The notes under the pieces were generated by a model. It was not told the DNA's origin, ran no database searches, and saw nothing but the letters and a program-made list of their open reading frames with translations. A stretch of 64,000 bases of DNA from Peronospora farinosa (Eukaryota; Oomycota; Peronosporomycetes; Peronosporales; Peronosporaceae): NCBI GenBank assembly GCA_947646735.1, contig CANTFK010000983.1, positions 620,001 to 684,000 of the forward strand, given 5' to 3'. The position numbers and the translations under genes were made by a program. Positions 1 through 10,036 of the stretch are shown here, piece by piece; the first letter of the stretch is position 1; each line of letters begins with the position of its first letter.

Positions 1-190
1 TCTTATACAAAGACCAAGTTTAAGTCTTCTACGTCAACCGAGGAGCAAGACCAGCCAAGCCGACGCGTACACAAGGTGAGACCCAAGGCCAATACGACAC
101 GGTATCGGGGTACCCCCTCCGTAAGTCGGCAGTCCGGCGCTGTGTGTGTTTGTGGATCTCTTACGTTGTTTGAGAATCCGCTCCACCACA
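1..190 (-). mobile_element. Solo or partial LTR, family D (truncated by window edge)
   Basis: Read on the minus strand this starts with TGTGGTGGAG at position 190 and resembles the outer end of the family D LTRs at 374-1680 and 13293-14768, including the shared GGTACCCCCTCC segment. It interrupts the RNase H coding region of Gypsy copy A, which resumes at 191. The other end, and therefore the target duplication, lies outside the window. Confidence 0.7.
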
Positions 191-373
191 CGGATCACGC
201 GATCACTGCGGACCGCTGTAAATTCAACGCATCTCTCGCCGAGAATGGGACCGAGATCCGGCTAACATTCTTCTCTGAATTTAATTCCAAGGACTGTTGA
301 ATATAAGCCGGGCAAGTCGAATGTCTTGGCTGACGCGTTATCGTGCAGACCAGACTTCGAGGCAAGACACCAG
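191..373 (+). pseudogene. Gypsy copy A RNase H fragment
   Basis: The frame reads through YKPGKSNVLADALS, the conserved end of a Ty3/gypsy RNase H domain, with several stops and shifts before it. It matches the minus-strand RNase H of copy A' near 46110-46270. The fragment is cut off at its 5' side by the LTR at 1-190 and at its 3' side by the solo LTR at 374-1680, after which the same pol continues at 1685. Confidence 0.8.
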
Positions 374-1680
374 TGTGGTGGAGTTTGTTCTTAAAATTGA
401 CCCCAAACCACCCACTGTGCCGGACTGCCGACTGTCGGGGAGAGGGGGGTACCCCGATGCCGCGAATGGACCTTCTCTCACCTTGTGTACCCGTCGGCTG
501 GCGGGTTGCACTCTTCGGAAGACTTGGTGAAGATGTAGACGTCTGCCTTGAGGGAGGTAGACCTGGGGGGCCTCGAGTGGATATGCTTCACTCGGTGGGC
601 CGGTAGGTGGTCACTCGATCGACCTTGTCGAGAGTGGACTTAGAACCAAATTCTTCAGGGGCGCTTGTCGTCCCTGGCCTTTTCCTTCTGTTTCAGGGGT
701 ATCAACCACCTGACCTTTACGTTGCTCCCGGACCTTGAGGTGAGGGAGACCGCTTCCGATAGCGGGTCTTGGGGGGGGTGTTGCTACTCGAACGAGCTCA
801 CAGGCCAAATATATCCTGGAGCTCAATTCGCACTTGAGCTTCGCTACACAACTGTCTTTGACGGGGGGCCAAAATATATCCCTTCCCGGAACAGTGAGTA
901 GCTTAGAGCAAGTTCTTCTTGGGTGACGGAGTCGTGCCACGTGAGGTTCAGCTTGCACTTGAGTCTAACCACACGTCTGTCTTCAACGGGGGGGGGCCAA
1001 ATATATCCCCTCCCCGGAACAGGCGTGTGGCCAGACTCGAGTTCCTTTACAGCGCGACGAAGACTTGCCAAGTAGATCGCAAATTGAGTAGTATTTAATA
1101 TAGTCCTATCCTTTTAAATCCTTTACTCTATCCTTGCCTGAAGCTCTGATTCCTTGCGTCGACTGGTCTGATCCTTGTATTAACTGGTCAGGAGTGGATG
1201 AACGACGAGGGACCCAGGTCTACCGACGAGGGACCGGGCTCTACCGACGAGGGACCGGGTCTACCGACGAGGGACCGGGTCTACCGATGAGGGATCGAGT
1301 TCGACCGATGAGGGACCCAGGTCTACCCATGAGGGACCTGGTCGAACATTGAGGGACCGGGTCTACCGACGAGGAGCCGAGGTCGAACGATGAGGGACCC
1401 AGGTCTACCGATGAGGGACCTGGTCGACCAATGAGGGACCAAGTCTACCGATGAGGGACCAGGCCTTCCAAAGGGGCCATGGTCGACTCCCTTCGGTACC
1501 AGTTAAACAGTAACCTGGCAATGACCTCTCCTTTGTTTGTCTTTCGCATTCTCAGCCAACGGTCGCTTCACTCCGAGGTCCCCTTTCTCTCCGGTCTCTT
1601 CTCTCCGGTACGTGGTCCCTTGTCCCTTCCAACCAACTGGTCCCTGGGTTCTTCACAATTTAGGAAAGCACTTCACCACA
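374..1680 (-). mobile_element. Solo LTR, family D, 1307 bp, with 4-bp TSD
   Basis: Bounded by TGTGGTGGAG and CACCACA and flanked by the direct repeat CCAG (370-373 and 1681-1684), the expected trace of integration followed by LTR-LTR recombination. It splits the pol of Gypsy copy A; copy A' keeps the uninterrupted target near 46111-46114. Its reverse complement matches 13293-14768. It contains about two and a half copies of a roughly 140-bp module carrying AT-rich ATATAT boxes beside poly-C/G, and a 20-bp class minisatellite. Orientation is inferred from the related element C, whose LTR ends are the same type. Confidence 0.85.
1195..1470. repeat. Minisatellite inside family D LTR
   Basis: Imperfect tandem units of about 20 bp built around GACCGATGAGGGACC with variants. 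The homologous array in the LTR at 13293-14768 is longer (13505-13930), so unit number varies between copies. Confidence 0.85.
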
Positions 1681-1684
1681 CCAG

Positions 1685-3508
1685 GAAAGTGTGTCTCGTG
1701 CGAAAGCACATGTTGAGCCGTCAACATTGGCAGCCATGAAGGCCTCACATGTGACGAGCTCAATGGCCACCAGTATAAAGGAGTGCTACAGTCAGGACGA
1801 ACATTGTCGCCTGCTTTAGGATCGTTTTGGTGGGCGAAAGGTTACCCTTTCGTCGCACCTCAAGGCGAAACTAAATCGCTTTAATTACAGTGATGGCCTA
1901 TTATGGCATCAGCTGTCACCCTGTGATCCCTTGAGAATCGATGTTCCTCATGACTCAGATCTCATACTGATGATATTTCACGAATGCCATGATGCGCCAT
2001 CTAGTAGGCATCTGGGCCGTGAAAAGACATTTTTTACGAGTGTCAGAGGAATTTTGGTGGCCCCACCTATATCGGTGGGTGGCCAACTATATTCGCTCTT
2101 GTGAAGAGTGTCAGCGCATTAAGCCTGCACCTTCTAGCAGTTGCGCCAATGAAGCCACTGCCGATTCCAACTGAATGTTGGAAGTCGGTCAGTTTGGACT
2201 TCATGTTTGGGTTACCGCCTGACCATAAAGGCAGGACGGGGCTCGTCGTCTTTGTAGACAGACTGAGCAAGATGGTTCAATTGGCACCATGTAGCACCAA
2301 GATCTCAGGAAAAGAGGCTGCCCTCTTGTTTCTGGATCATTTGTACCGACTACACGGGAAGCCCGAATCCGTAGTACCGGATCGGGATCCGCGTTTTACG
2401 TCAGTTTTTGGCGCCACGTGTTTGAGCTGCTAGGTAGCAAGCTCCACAAGCTCCATATGTCAACAGCCAATCATCCAGACCGAGGGCCAAACAGAACGGG
2501 CCAATCAAGTCGTGAAGGATGTGTTGCGTACAGTAGCGACTCCTAAAGAATGGAGCAAGCAATTGCCATTCTTGAAGTTTGCTAATAATAACAGTGTTCA
2601 CGCCAGTACGGGTGAAACACCGTTTTATATTAACGGACCGCGCCATCCTCGGACGCCAGTCTCGTTTGTGCGCAGCCCGAGTCTTAGTGGGGGAGGGCCC
2701 CTCACTAAGACTCGGTGCGAATGCCAAAAAGGGCCAAGGTTGCCCTAGTGACACTGCTAATTTAGCAGTGGTCACGACACCTATGGGTGCCAATGAGGAG
2801 GCACAGCAAGTAATGACTGTGCTCCTTGACGATGACACTATCGTGTTATCAACAGCGTCGACCCATGACCGACCACTTGTAGGTTTCATAGGCGAGCTAG
2901 ATGCTAAAAGCGTGAGCGAAGCTCAGCGCTTCGTGGATGAGCGATTAGCCATCACACGTAAAGTCCATGGCGTAATGGCAAGCGCACAGGACAAGCAAAA
3001 ACAATATGCGGACCAACATGGTCGCAAAAACAATGAACACTTTAGTTTTGGGGGCAAAGTGCTATTAAGTACTGCTACCCTACCTAACAACGCAATTTCT
3101 GTACTACCTGGTGGTACTACTAAGCTATTGCCCCGATTCATTGGGCCATTTACGGTGGTCGATGAGGTTGGAGACCTAAACTATAGGCTCACTCTTCCAC
3201 GGTTTATGAAGACGCACCCCGTATTTTACATGGGTCGTCTGAAACGGTATGTTGATCCAGAAGAGATCACATATCCGCATCAGTCTAACGAGACCAATGG
3301 TGACGTCGACTGTGAGTCGAGCGTCGTTGCCGATCAGGCGACGGGGAAGGTGAACGATTTCCCGTATACGAGACCAACGACAGAGGACTCGGTGATCGAG
3401 GGGAACTCCTCGCTTGATGTGGGTCTCTCATCACCAGTCGCTCATGTAAACCCAAACGGAGTGTTAGGCGGTCATACTCCTGACGATTTCTCGTATCACA
3501 GCGTGTAG
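1685..3508 (+). pseudogene. Gypsy copy A integrase (pol 3' part)
   Basis: This is the region after RNase H plus integrase of a Ty3/gypsy polyprotein. Visible parts in order are the HHCC zinc-binding segment ending in SCEECQRIKPAPSS (around 2100), the catalytic core with SVSLDFMFGLPP and DRDPRFTSVF, the segment GQTERANQVVKDVLR near 2485-2525 carrying the catalytic Glu, and a C-terminal PRFIGPFTVV module near 3130-3160 that ends at the stop at 3508. Frameshifts separate the core from its C-terminal half, so it is not translatable as one protein. A nearly identical inverted copy lies at 29495-31064. The stop lies 45 nt inside the antisense ORF that follows. Confidence 0.88.
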
Positions 3509-4715
3509 ATCCGAATTCAGTCGCGAGACTTGACTCGAAACATCTGCCACCTCTATCTTTAGCGAAGCGATATCCGTCTGCGACTGAACAGCAGCAGGGT
3601 AGGCAGCTGCGAATAACTGGGCGTAATCGACGCTCCTATCGGGCGCCACCTGTGTTGGTGGACGCGGAAGGGAACACGCGCTTCATTGTTGGAAGGCTGT
3701 TGGCCCACCGGTTTGTGAAGCGAAAGCTCTGAATCTTTGTCCAATGGAAGAGATGCCCAATGAGATTCGACTCTTGGGAACCGGTTGACTCGTTGCGCGT
3801 CGGCGTGCCTGGACTTTGGCTGCTCACGAGCTGAAGCTCCAGCTACGCTCGCTCTGCTAGGTCCGGATGTATTAGCAGAAGAAGCGTAGCGAGAATCAAT
3901 TGGGGGTCGCTTACCACCCAAGATATCATTCGCACACGTCATGGCGAAGCTGATTCGCTGCGACCGCTGTTTAGTTGCATCTTCATGCAAGGCAACACGG
4001 CGTCTGAGTTTAGCTTCATATTCGTCGTCTGTTTCGTTAGAATGCAGCACGACTGAAATTGGGAAAGCACGACCAAGTGCTTTGCCCTGCTTTTTTCACA
4101 AAGGAAAGACGCTATAAAATTTATGAGCGTACGCTTCAAAAGCGCTGCACTAGACCCATCCGAGTTTATCCACTCAGATGGAGGTGGCATTGGTGGCAAG
4201 TCACCACTCACGTAGCCGCCCTCGCGACGGCGGGCTAGTGAGTCCGAAGGTGTACTTGGTGTAGCTTTAAGCTCACACTCACGTGAGTCTAACTCTCCGT
4301 TATGGATTGTCAAGACATCAGCATGAGGAGTCACATCTGGTTGAGTCTCGACTGCTTCTTTCGAAGTAGCGCGCTCAGTCTTAGTCGTTGCGCTCGTAGA
4401 CGCAGGCGACGAGGCCTTACCTTCGCTAGCAGGAAGCATAGACGCTCCCTCAAGGACGGGTCTCAAATGATGGGGACATATGTCCCATCAATGCGCTTTG
4501 CTCATCTCCACTTTGGGGTGATGGAAATGGCGTACTCTCATTGTAATTTACAATGAGAGATGGATCTTCATCCACATGATAGTGAGATGGAAGATTCGCC
4601 TCAGTGCCTGAAGCACTTTGTGACGGTGCGATAAATCCCGGCGCGGGCGCTTAGTGTTGGACTGCATGGGAGCCTTTGCAGGCGACCCATCAGCCTTACC
4701 ACGTTTCGGTGGCAT
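3464..4715 (-). pseudogene. Antisense ORF (aORF) of Gypsy family A, copy A
   Basis: On the minus strand a degenerate ORF starts with ATG at 4715, about 105 bp inside the 3' LTR border, and ends at 3464. It begins MPPKRGKADGSP, passes through a Ser/Pro/Thr-rich acidic stretch, a segment with DDEYEAKLRRRVALHEDATK, and a C-terminal heptad-like tail DIASLKIEVADVSSQ. It is antisense to the integrase and overlaps its 3' end by 45 nt. Copy A' (28288-29539) has the same ORF with the same breaks, which implies that the damage predates the duplication. I do not recognise a known domain; a Gag-like or Gag-interacting role is only a guess. Confidence 0.7.
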
Positions 4716-4810
4716 GAGAATCGAGTAGAATAAACGGCGCGTTTATAACGGCTCGCAGTCTCTCTGTCTCCTAGGCGATGTTTTACAAAATGTAAAAACT
4801 CGTTTTAAAA

Positions 4811-4820
4811 CGGGGGATGG
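4811..4820 (+). other. Polypurine tract of Gypsy copy A
   Basis: A G-rich run directly before the TGTAACAGGG start of the LTR at 4821, the usual site for plus-strand priming. It fixes copy A as a plus-strand element and the following LTR as its 3' LTR. Confidence 0.6.
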
Positions 4821-5322
4821 TGTAACAGGGCATCTAGTTACACGTAAACATTAAGTAATATACTTCATGTAAGTTCCATAAGTATCCATGATTGCTTTTG
4901 ACCTGCCACTTGGGTGCGATACATAAACGTGATCCACCCTCATGAACGTGATATACTTTGATGAATTCGCATGGGAAGGGATGACGCTAGTTGAAGCTAG
5001 GCATCGCAACGTCTCAGAAGGACGTCATTAGCGAGCTTAAATCTACAGTTAAGCTCACACGTCAGTATACGCTTCTAAAGAGTCGCGTATCCGATTTTTA
5101 ATAATTAGCCAATCGATAATTAAGTTTTAAATTTAATTTTAATTCACTAATTATAACTCAGTCCTAAATTTACTACACACTGTTTACTGCGCACGAGAAG
5201 CTGAGTAAGTTTCTGCGTGACGCAAGAAAGACGCTTGTTAGTTGTTCTTGCCCTCTCTCGCTTGTTATGAAGGTGTGTGCTAAGTAGCACGAGGCAACTT
5301 CGTAGAAGTTATCGTCCACACC
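4821..5322 (+). mobile_element. 3' LTR of Gypsy copy A
   Basis: Starts TGTAACAGGGC after a polypurine tract and matches the split LTR of A' (28182-28090 and 21968-21503, minus strand), the A-type LTR at 15779-16379 and the 5' LTR of A' (50810-49968). Its last bases run into the 3' LTR of element B at about 5310-5325 without intervening DNA. The empty target of the Copia insertion found in A' is visible here at 4931-4935. Confidence 0.8.
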
Positions 5323-5622
5323 GTTACCATCTTACACTAAAAGAGCGTTGAGGAAGCGCTCTTAATTAACTCGTAAATATAACTCTGTTTTATTTTTGTT
5401 TCGTTATAATTCGCAGTAAGTGCGAATATGTTCCCTAGCTCAGGGGAACCACTCAATATGGAAGTCAACTTATTATTGGCTAATAATTGGGTCTGGCACC
5501 CCAATAATAAACCAATAATAAAAATGATGCGCAGTATATGCTAATCGGATACTGCCCTATGCCTACTTATGTAATTATGTATTATCCCTATAACTACCTA
5601 TGTAATAAATTGCCCCATTACA
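5323..5622 (-). mobile_element. 3' LTR of element B (outer end truncated)
   Basis: Matches the 5' LTR at 12376-12694. In element orientation it begins TGTAATGGGGCA after a purine-rich tract (5623-5640 as complement). The outer end stops short of the GCCCGTTACA terminus seen in the other copy. Confidence 0.8.
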
Positions 5623-5822
5623 TCACCCCCTCTTTAAATTGCTCTTTCCTCAACGTAAAGCGCAAATCGCAGAAAGTTTCTTCTCCACCAACGGCGTAAC
5701 TTTGAACCTGCTCAGTTAGACATAACTAAGCCGCATGGACCCTGGGCGTCCACGAAACAATGTCTTTGACAACCAGAACTGGGGACATCAAGCGACGATC
5801 CGTAGAGAGCAGGCCGTAGGTC

Positions 5823-7109
5823 ATGGATGAGGACTTAAAAACGTGGCGCTTGTATGGTCTTGAATTTGCTGTCGAACCCGAGCCACTGGAGGTCATGAAG
5901 GACTTCTTCATGCGATACCGTACATTGAGAGGCAAAGCGACGAACAATGCATATACTGACGATGCGTGCAGAGATCTTGGTGTGCCTTCATCAGACGCTG
6001 GAACGCGAGCCGACGTGAAAGAACGTCCTTCACGTCCTGGTTAGACGGTCGCGAGGGAACGCGTGATAGACACGCTATTGGCGACCTGCGCCGGCGCATC
6101 TGTCGCATGACTTGTGACGAGTATCACCTTTGTTACGTCCACATTCGTGAGGGATGTCCAACGTGCAACATGGGCAGATCGCATCCGGTCCGGCAGGAAT
6201 GGGACGACTTAGTGTGTGCGCGAGGCATGCCCGACCATATTCGTCCATGGATTGACCGTTATGAGAGAAGCCTTTCGGAGCTCCAGGTGTCCGAGCTACG
6301 GCGAGTGAGAACGCGTCCTTACGATCTCCGACGGCATTCACGTAGCTGAGATCGTCAACCGTATCATCCATATGCTCCCGAGCCTCGTAATAGGTCTCGG
6401 TATCGAAGTCGCTCGGGAGGTCGTCGCGGTTTCGTTGCTCGCGAGCATTACGGATCGCGAGATCGGGGATGGAACCGTCAGCGTCGGTCGCGATCACCGT
6501 CTTTCTACGGGGCTCATAGTCCTCGACCACGTCTGGGACATCTTGGGACAGCGTACTTCGAGATTCCCATATATTGTCCACCGGCGAATATCCCAACCAG
6601 CGAACCCTGTAATGTTTCTCGACATGGTTCTTCGTGGGCGCCGAGTTAGTACTCGGCGCATAAAACTTATGATCCTCGTGATCGACAATTCAACGTCGCG
6701 CACCCGAAGTATTAATTAAGGGCAGAGGAGCATCACGACGAAAGAACTCTTGCGATGAGCGCCGATTCACGCAATCGGACGCCTGTACAGTCGAATGACG
6801 AGCTGTACCTACTTCGCGCTGAAGCCGAGGAATCGAAGAATGCCCTACTTGATGCTCGCGAGATGGCTGAGAGATCAAGATCGTGCGGTTGCTGCGACTG
6901 AGGCTGCTGAGCGGACTCGACATGAGCAGCTGGTACTGGTTGAGCGCCTACGTCATCTTGAGACGACTTCGAAGGACCCCAGCAGATCGAGTCTGCACGC
7001 GTTCGGTCAGGACTTAGACTTAGTCGTCTTCAGCGTCGTCATCAAGGGATGTCGGATTCTGAGCCGTCACAGAAGAGCGGGGAAGATTCGAAGGGAAATT
7101 CGCCGGTAG
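5823..7109 (+). pseudogene. Antisense ORF (aORF) of Gypsy element B
   Basis: On the plus strand, opposite to gag-pol of B and between its integrase and 3' LTR, a broken ORF begins at ATG 5823, 200 bp from the LTR. One frame (5966-6349) has a Cys/His segment CDEYHLCYVHIREGCPTC. A later ATG at 6755 opens NDELYLLRAEAEESKNALL; one frameshift later it continues as ATEAAERTRHEQLVLVERL. Together these look like a coiled coil with A/E/R/L heptads. The tail overlaps the end of the integrase ORF (7042) by 68 nt. No known domain is recognised. The minus strand of 6075-6596 is also open, so the reading in that part is less sure. Confidence 0.55.
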
Positions 7110-8399
7110 GTAAGCCTTGAGGCGCCCGACGTAGAACGTCGGGTGCAAACGCATAGATGTATGTAGATATATCTAGCGTGTAAGCGTCACCATGCAATTT
7201 AACAACCCGAAATGGGCCAATATATCTTGGCGCTAACTTATTAGCGCCCAAACTCGTCACTGAGGTGTTCGGTAATCCACTTGTTGATAATAAGACTCTC
7301 TCACCTTCTCGAAATGCTAACATATTCTTTCGACCTCTTCTGTCTGCATTCTCCTTTTGCTTGTCGACTGCCTCTTGTAATGAATCACGCACAAAACGCG
7401 TAATTCCTTGTCGTAATAGCAGAAATTCGGATACTGCAGCCGAACTTACAGGCGACGTATTCTCTTTTGGATCAAAATTGGCAACGGGAGGCGCGATGGA
7501 GAGCAACGCGTCAGGAGTCGATATGCCGTTGGACACAAAATTACCAGTATTAGGTGCATCGGCAGCAACCTTATGCGCATCGTTATCAATCATCAATAGT
7601 TTCGGCGCAGTTCCATCCGTAGATACTCACCACCAAGCTTGGAGACAGGGTGTTCTGAAGCTGAGAGAGCAAGCAGCGCCGAAACGCGAGGATGCCTCGC
7701 GTTGTTAACGTAAACGGGCGTCAACCGGGTTGACGCATGGACCGCATTGTTGATTGCAAGCTCTGCAAGTGGAAGAAACGAACTCCATGACGAGAACGAT
7801 GTTGCATCACTGCTTAAGACATCTTCAAGCACTCTGTTCACACGCTTCGCTTGCCCATCCGTCTCTGGATGGGCCGCCGTAGACATAAGCAACCGTGTGC
7901 CTAGTAGCTGGGGTAATTCGGCACAGAAAGCGGAAGTGAAACGCAGGTCACGGTCCGAAACAATAGATTCTGGCAAACCGTGATGCCTGAAGATAAGATC
8001 AATGAAGATCTTCGCTGTCGTCTCCGCCGTAATGTGGACGAAGACCGGAGCAAAATGCACCATTTTGCTAAATCGATCCACTAGAAGCAATACGCCCGTG
8101 CGTTTCTGTTCATCCGGTGGAAGTCCAAAGATAAAATCCATGCTGACCGAGCGCCAGAATTCCGTAGCAATCGGAAGCGGACGCAATGGGTCTTGTGAAG
8201 ACGGCGCGGGCTTCACACGCTGAGGATCGCACCCATTTCTGAATGTATTTATACATTCGCGGCCAGAAAAATACGCGAGAAGTAGCTGCAAACGTCTTCT
8301 CGCGACCCAGGTGTCCGCCAGCTGGGCTTTCGTGAAACTCATGAACCAATCGGGCTCGAAGGTCGTCAACATCAGGGATGACGACACGCGGTGAATCAA
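7042..8399 (-). pseudogene. Element B integrase
   Basis: Shows the core start SVSMDFIFGLPPDEQKRTG, the second acidic site SDRDLRFTSAF, then TDGQAKRVNRVLEDVL, where the usual catalytic Glu of GQTERxN is Lys. A C-terminal module LAPRYIGPFRVV follows in a second frame. The Glu-to-Lys change and the frameshift near 7595 make it inactive. The zinc-binding part lies upstream at 8110-8230 in the frame that carries RNase H. Confidence 0.85.
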
Positions 8400-9105
8400 A
8401 GACGTCCATCGTGTACGTCAGCAACGGTCCGTCAAGCGCGCAGCGCTTGATGTTGTCGCGTGTTGGTTTCATCAACTTCGCGAGTGAAATTTCCCTCGGG
8501 TTCCTGAGATAGTTGATGATTCCTGCATAGAAGTAATCAATCGCGTAGGATTCAGCGATCTGAGTTCGGATCGACAGCACGGGTGTCGAAATCATTGCAT
8601 TGAGCCCTAGCTCAATACAACACGCACAGATATCTTCGTCGTCATCAACATTCTCCGTTTGATGACCTATATCGAGCCGAGGATCGTAATCAGGACGACG
8701 AGAAAGCGCGTCAGCGAGAATGTTATTCTTGCCAGGCTTGTAATGCACCACAAAAGTATACTCGGCAAAAGATGACAACCACCGTGCCATACGCTGGGAC
8801 AAGTGAGGGCTCTTGACGGCGGTACGCAATGATGCGTGATCTGTGTAGATGAAAACATCTTTTCGCCGAGCAAATATACATCTAAACTTGATTAGCGCGT
8901 AACGCATAGCCAAAAGTTCCTTTTCGTGTACCGGATAATTTTTCTCGGCAGGTTTCATCTGTCGTGATTGAAAAATCACGACGCGCTCTCGACCCTCGTC
9001 ATCAGATTGCATGAGGGCACATCCTATAGCAAAATTTCTCGCGTCACAAACGACGTGGAATGGATTAGAGTCATCAGGTGGAACCAGCATTGGCGACTGT
9101 GACAA
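8110..9105 (-). pseudogene. Element B RNase H and integrase zinc-binding region
   Basis: A 331-codon frame with the RNase H start FHVVCDARNFAIGCAL, the KELLAMRYALIKF and FIYTDHASLRTAV segments, and YKPGKNNILADALSRRP, followed by the integrase HHCC segment (HEFHESPAGGHLGREKTF). It is the longest uninterrupted piece of B pol. It joins the RT at 9074-9520 only through a frame change. Confidence 0.87.
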
Positions 9106-10003
9106 AGCTCTTCTTCACGGAGTCGAAGGCAAATTGATGTTCTGCCGTCCATATCCAGACTGCGTCTTTCTTGAGCAAAGTCGATAATGGCTGAATTAGC
9201 TCAGCATAGTTCTTCGTATACTTACGCAAGTAATTCGCCAGACCGAGCCATTGACGTAATTCAGTTTGGTTCCTGGGCGTTGGCCAGGAACAGATCGATG
9301 AGATCTTCTCAGGATCAGCGCGGACACCTTCCTTGCTGACGTAGCAACCGAGTACTGGAATCTCGGGAGCGCAGAAGACACATTTCTTCAAATTAGCATA
9401 CAATTTATTCTCGCGCATAACTTGAAACACCTGTTTCAAGTGTCGAAGGTGTACCTCCGTAGCTGAGCTTTTGCTCAGCGCGGCTGTGAACAAAAATGTC
9501 ATCAAAGTAGCTCGGTGCAAAGTCGCGAAGTGGACGAAGTGCTTGTATCACCATCCGATTGAACGTAGCTGGAGCATTCTTAAGACCTTGTGGCATGACT
9601 AACCACTCCCAAAGCATGTCACCGCTTAGGGTGCTGACCGCAGTGAAAAAAATATCATTGTCCCTCATGAGGATCTGATAGAAACCGTCTGTCAGATCTA
9701 TGGCGCTTAGATCTCGCTCCCGGACATGGTATTTAATACCATGTCTTTTCGAGGGATAGACTTTTGAGCCGGGATCGTGTCGTCATTCAGCTTGTTGAAG
9801 GCGTGCACAATGCGCCAGCCTCCGGTGGCTTTCTTCACACAGAAAGTCGGGCTCGAATGTGGCGAGATACTCTCGCGGACATGGCCAGCCTTACGGAACC
9901 CCTCAAGAAAATTATCAATAGCGATGACTTGATCACGCGGTAACGGCCACTGCCTTGTCACGCAGTATTTTGATCCTGGCACGAGATCTATCTCGTGCCG
10001 CAC
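9074..10003 (-). pseudogene. Element B reverse transcriptase
   Basis: Pieces in three frames cover EIDLVPGSKYCVTRQWPLP, SPTFCVKKATGGWRIVHAFN, EWLVMPQGLKNAPATFNR, the catalytic SYFDDIFVHSR and the thumb/connection ELRQWLGLANYLRKY. The order and spacing are those of a Ty3/gypsy RT. Frameshifts fall near 9400-9510 and 9670-9710. Confidence 0.88.
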
Positions 10004-10036
10004 ACCACGATCCGCCGGAAGCTCAGCTGGAATTTT

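Noticed and set aside
6075..6596. Minus-strand ORF in the 3' region of element B as an extra sense gene
   Set aside because: Charged low-complexity DNA is open on both strands; coiled-coil and start-codon positions favour the plus strand, though not decisively.
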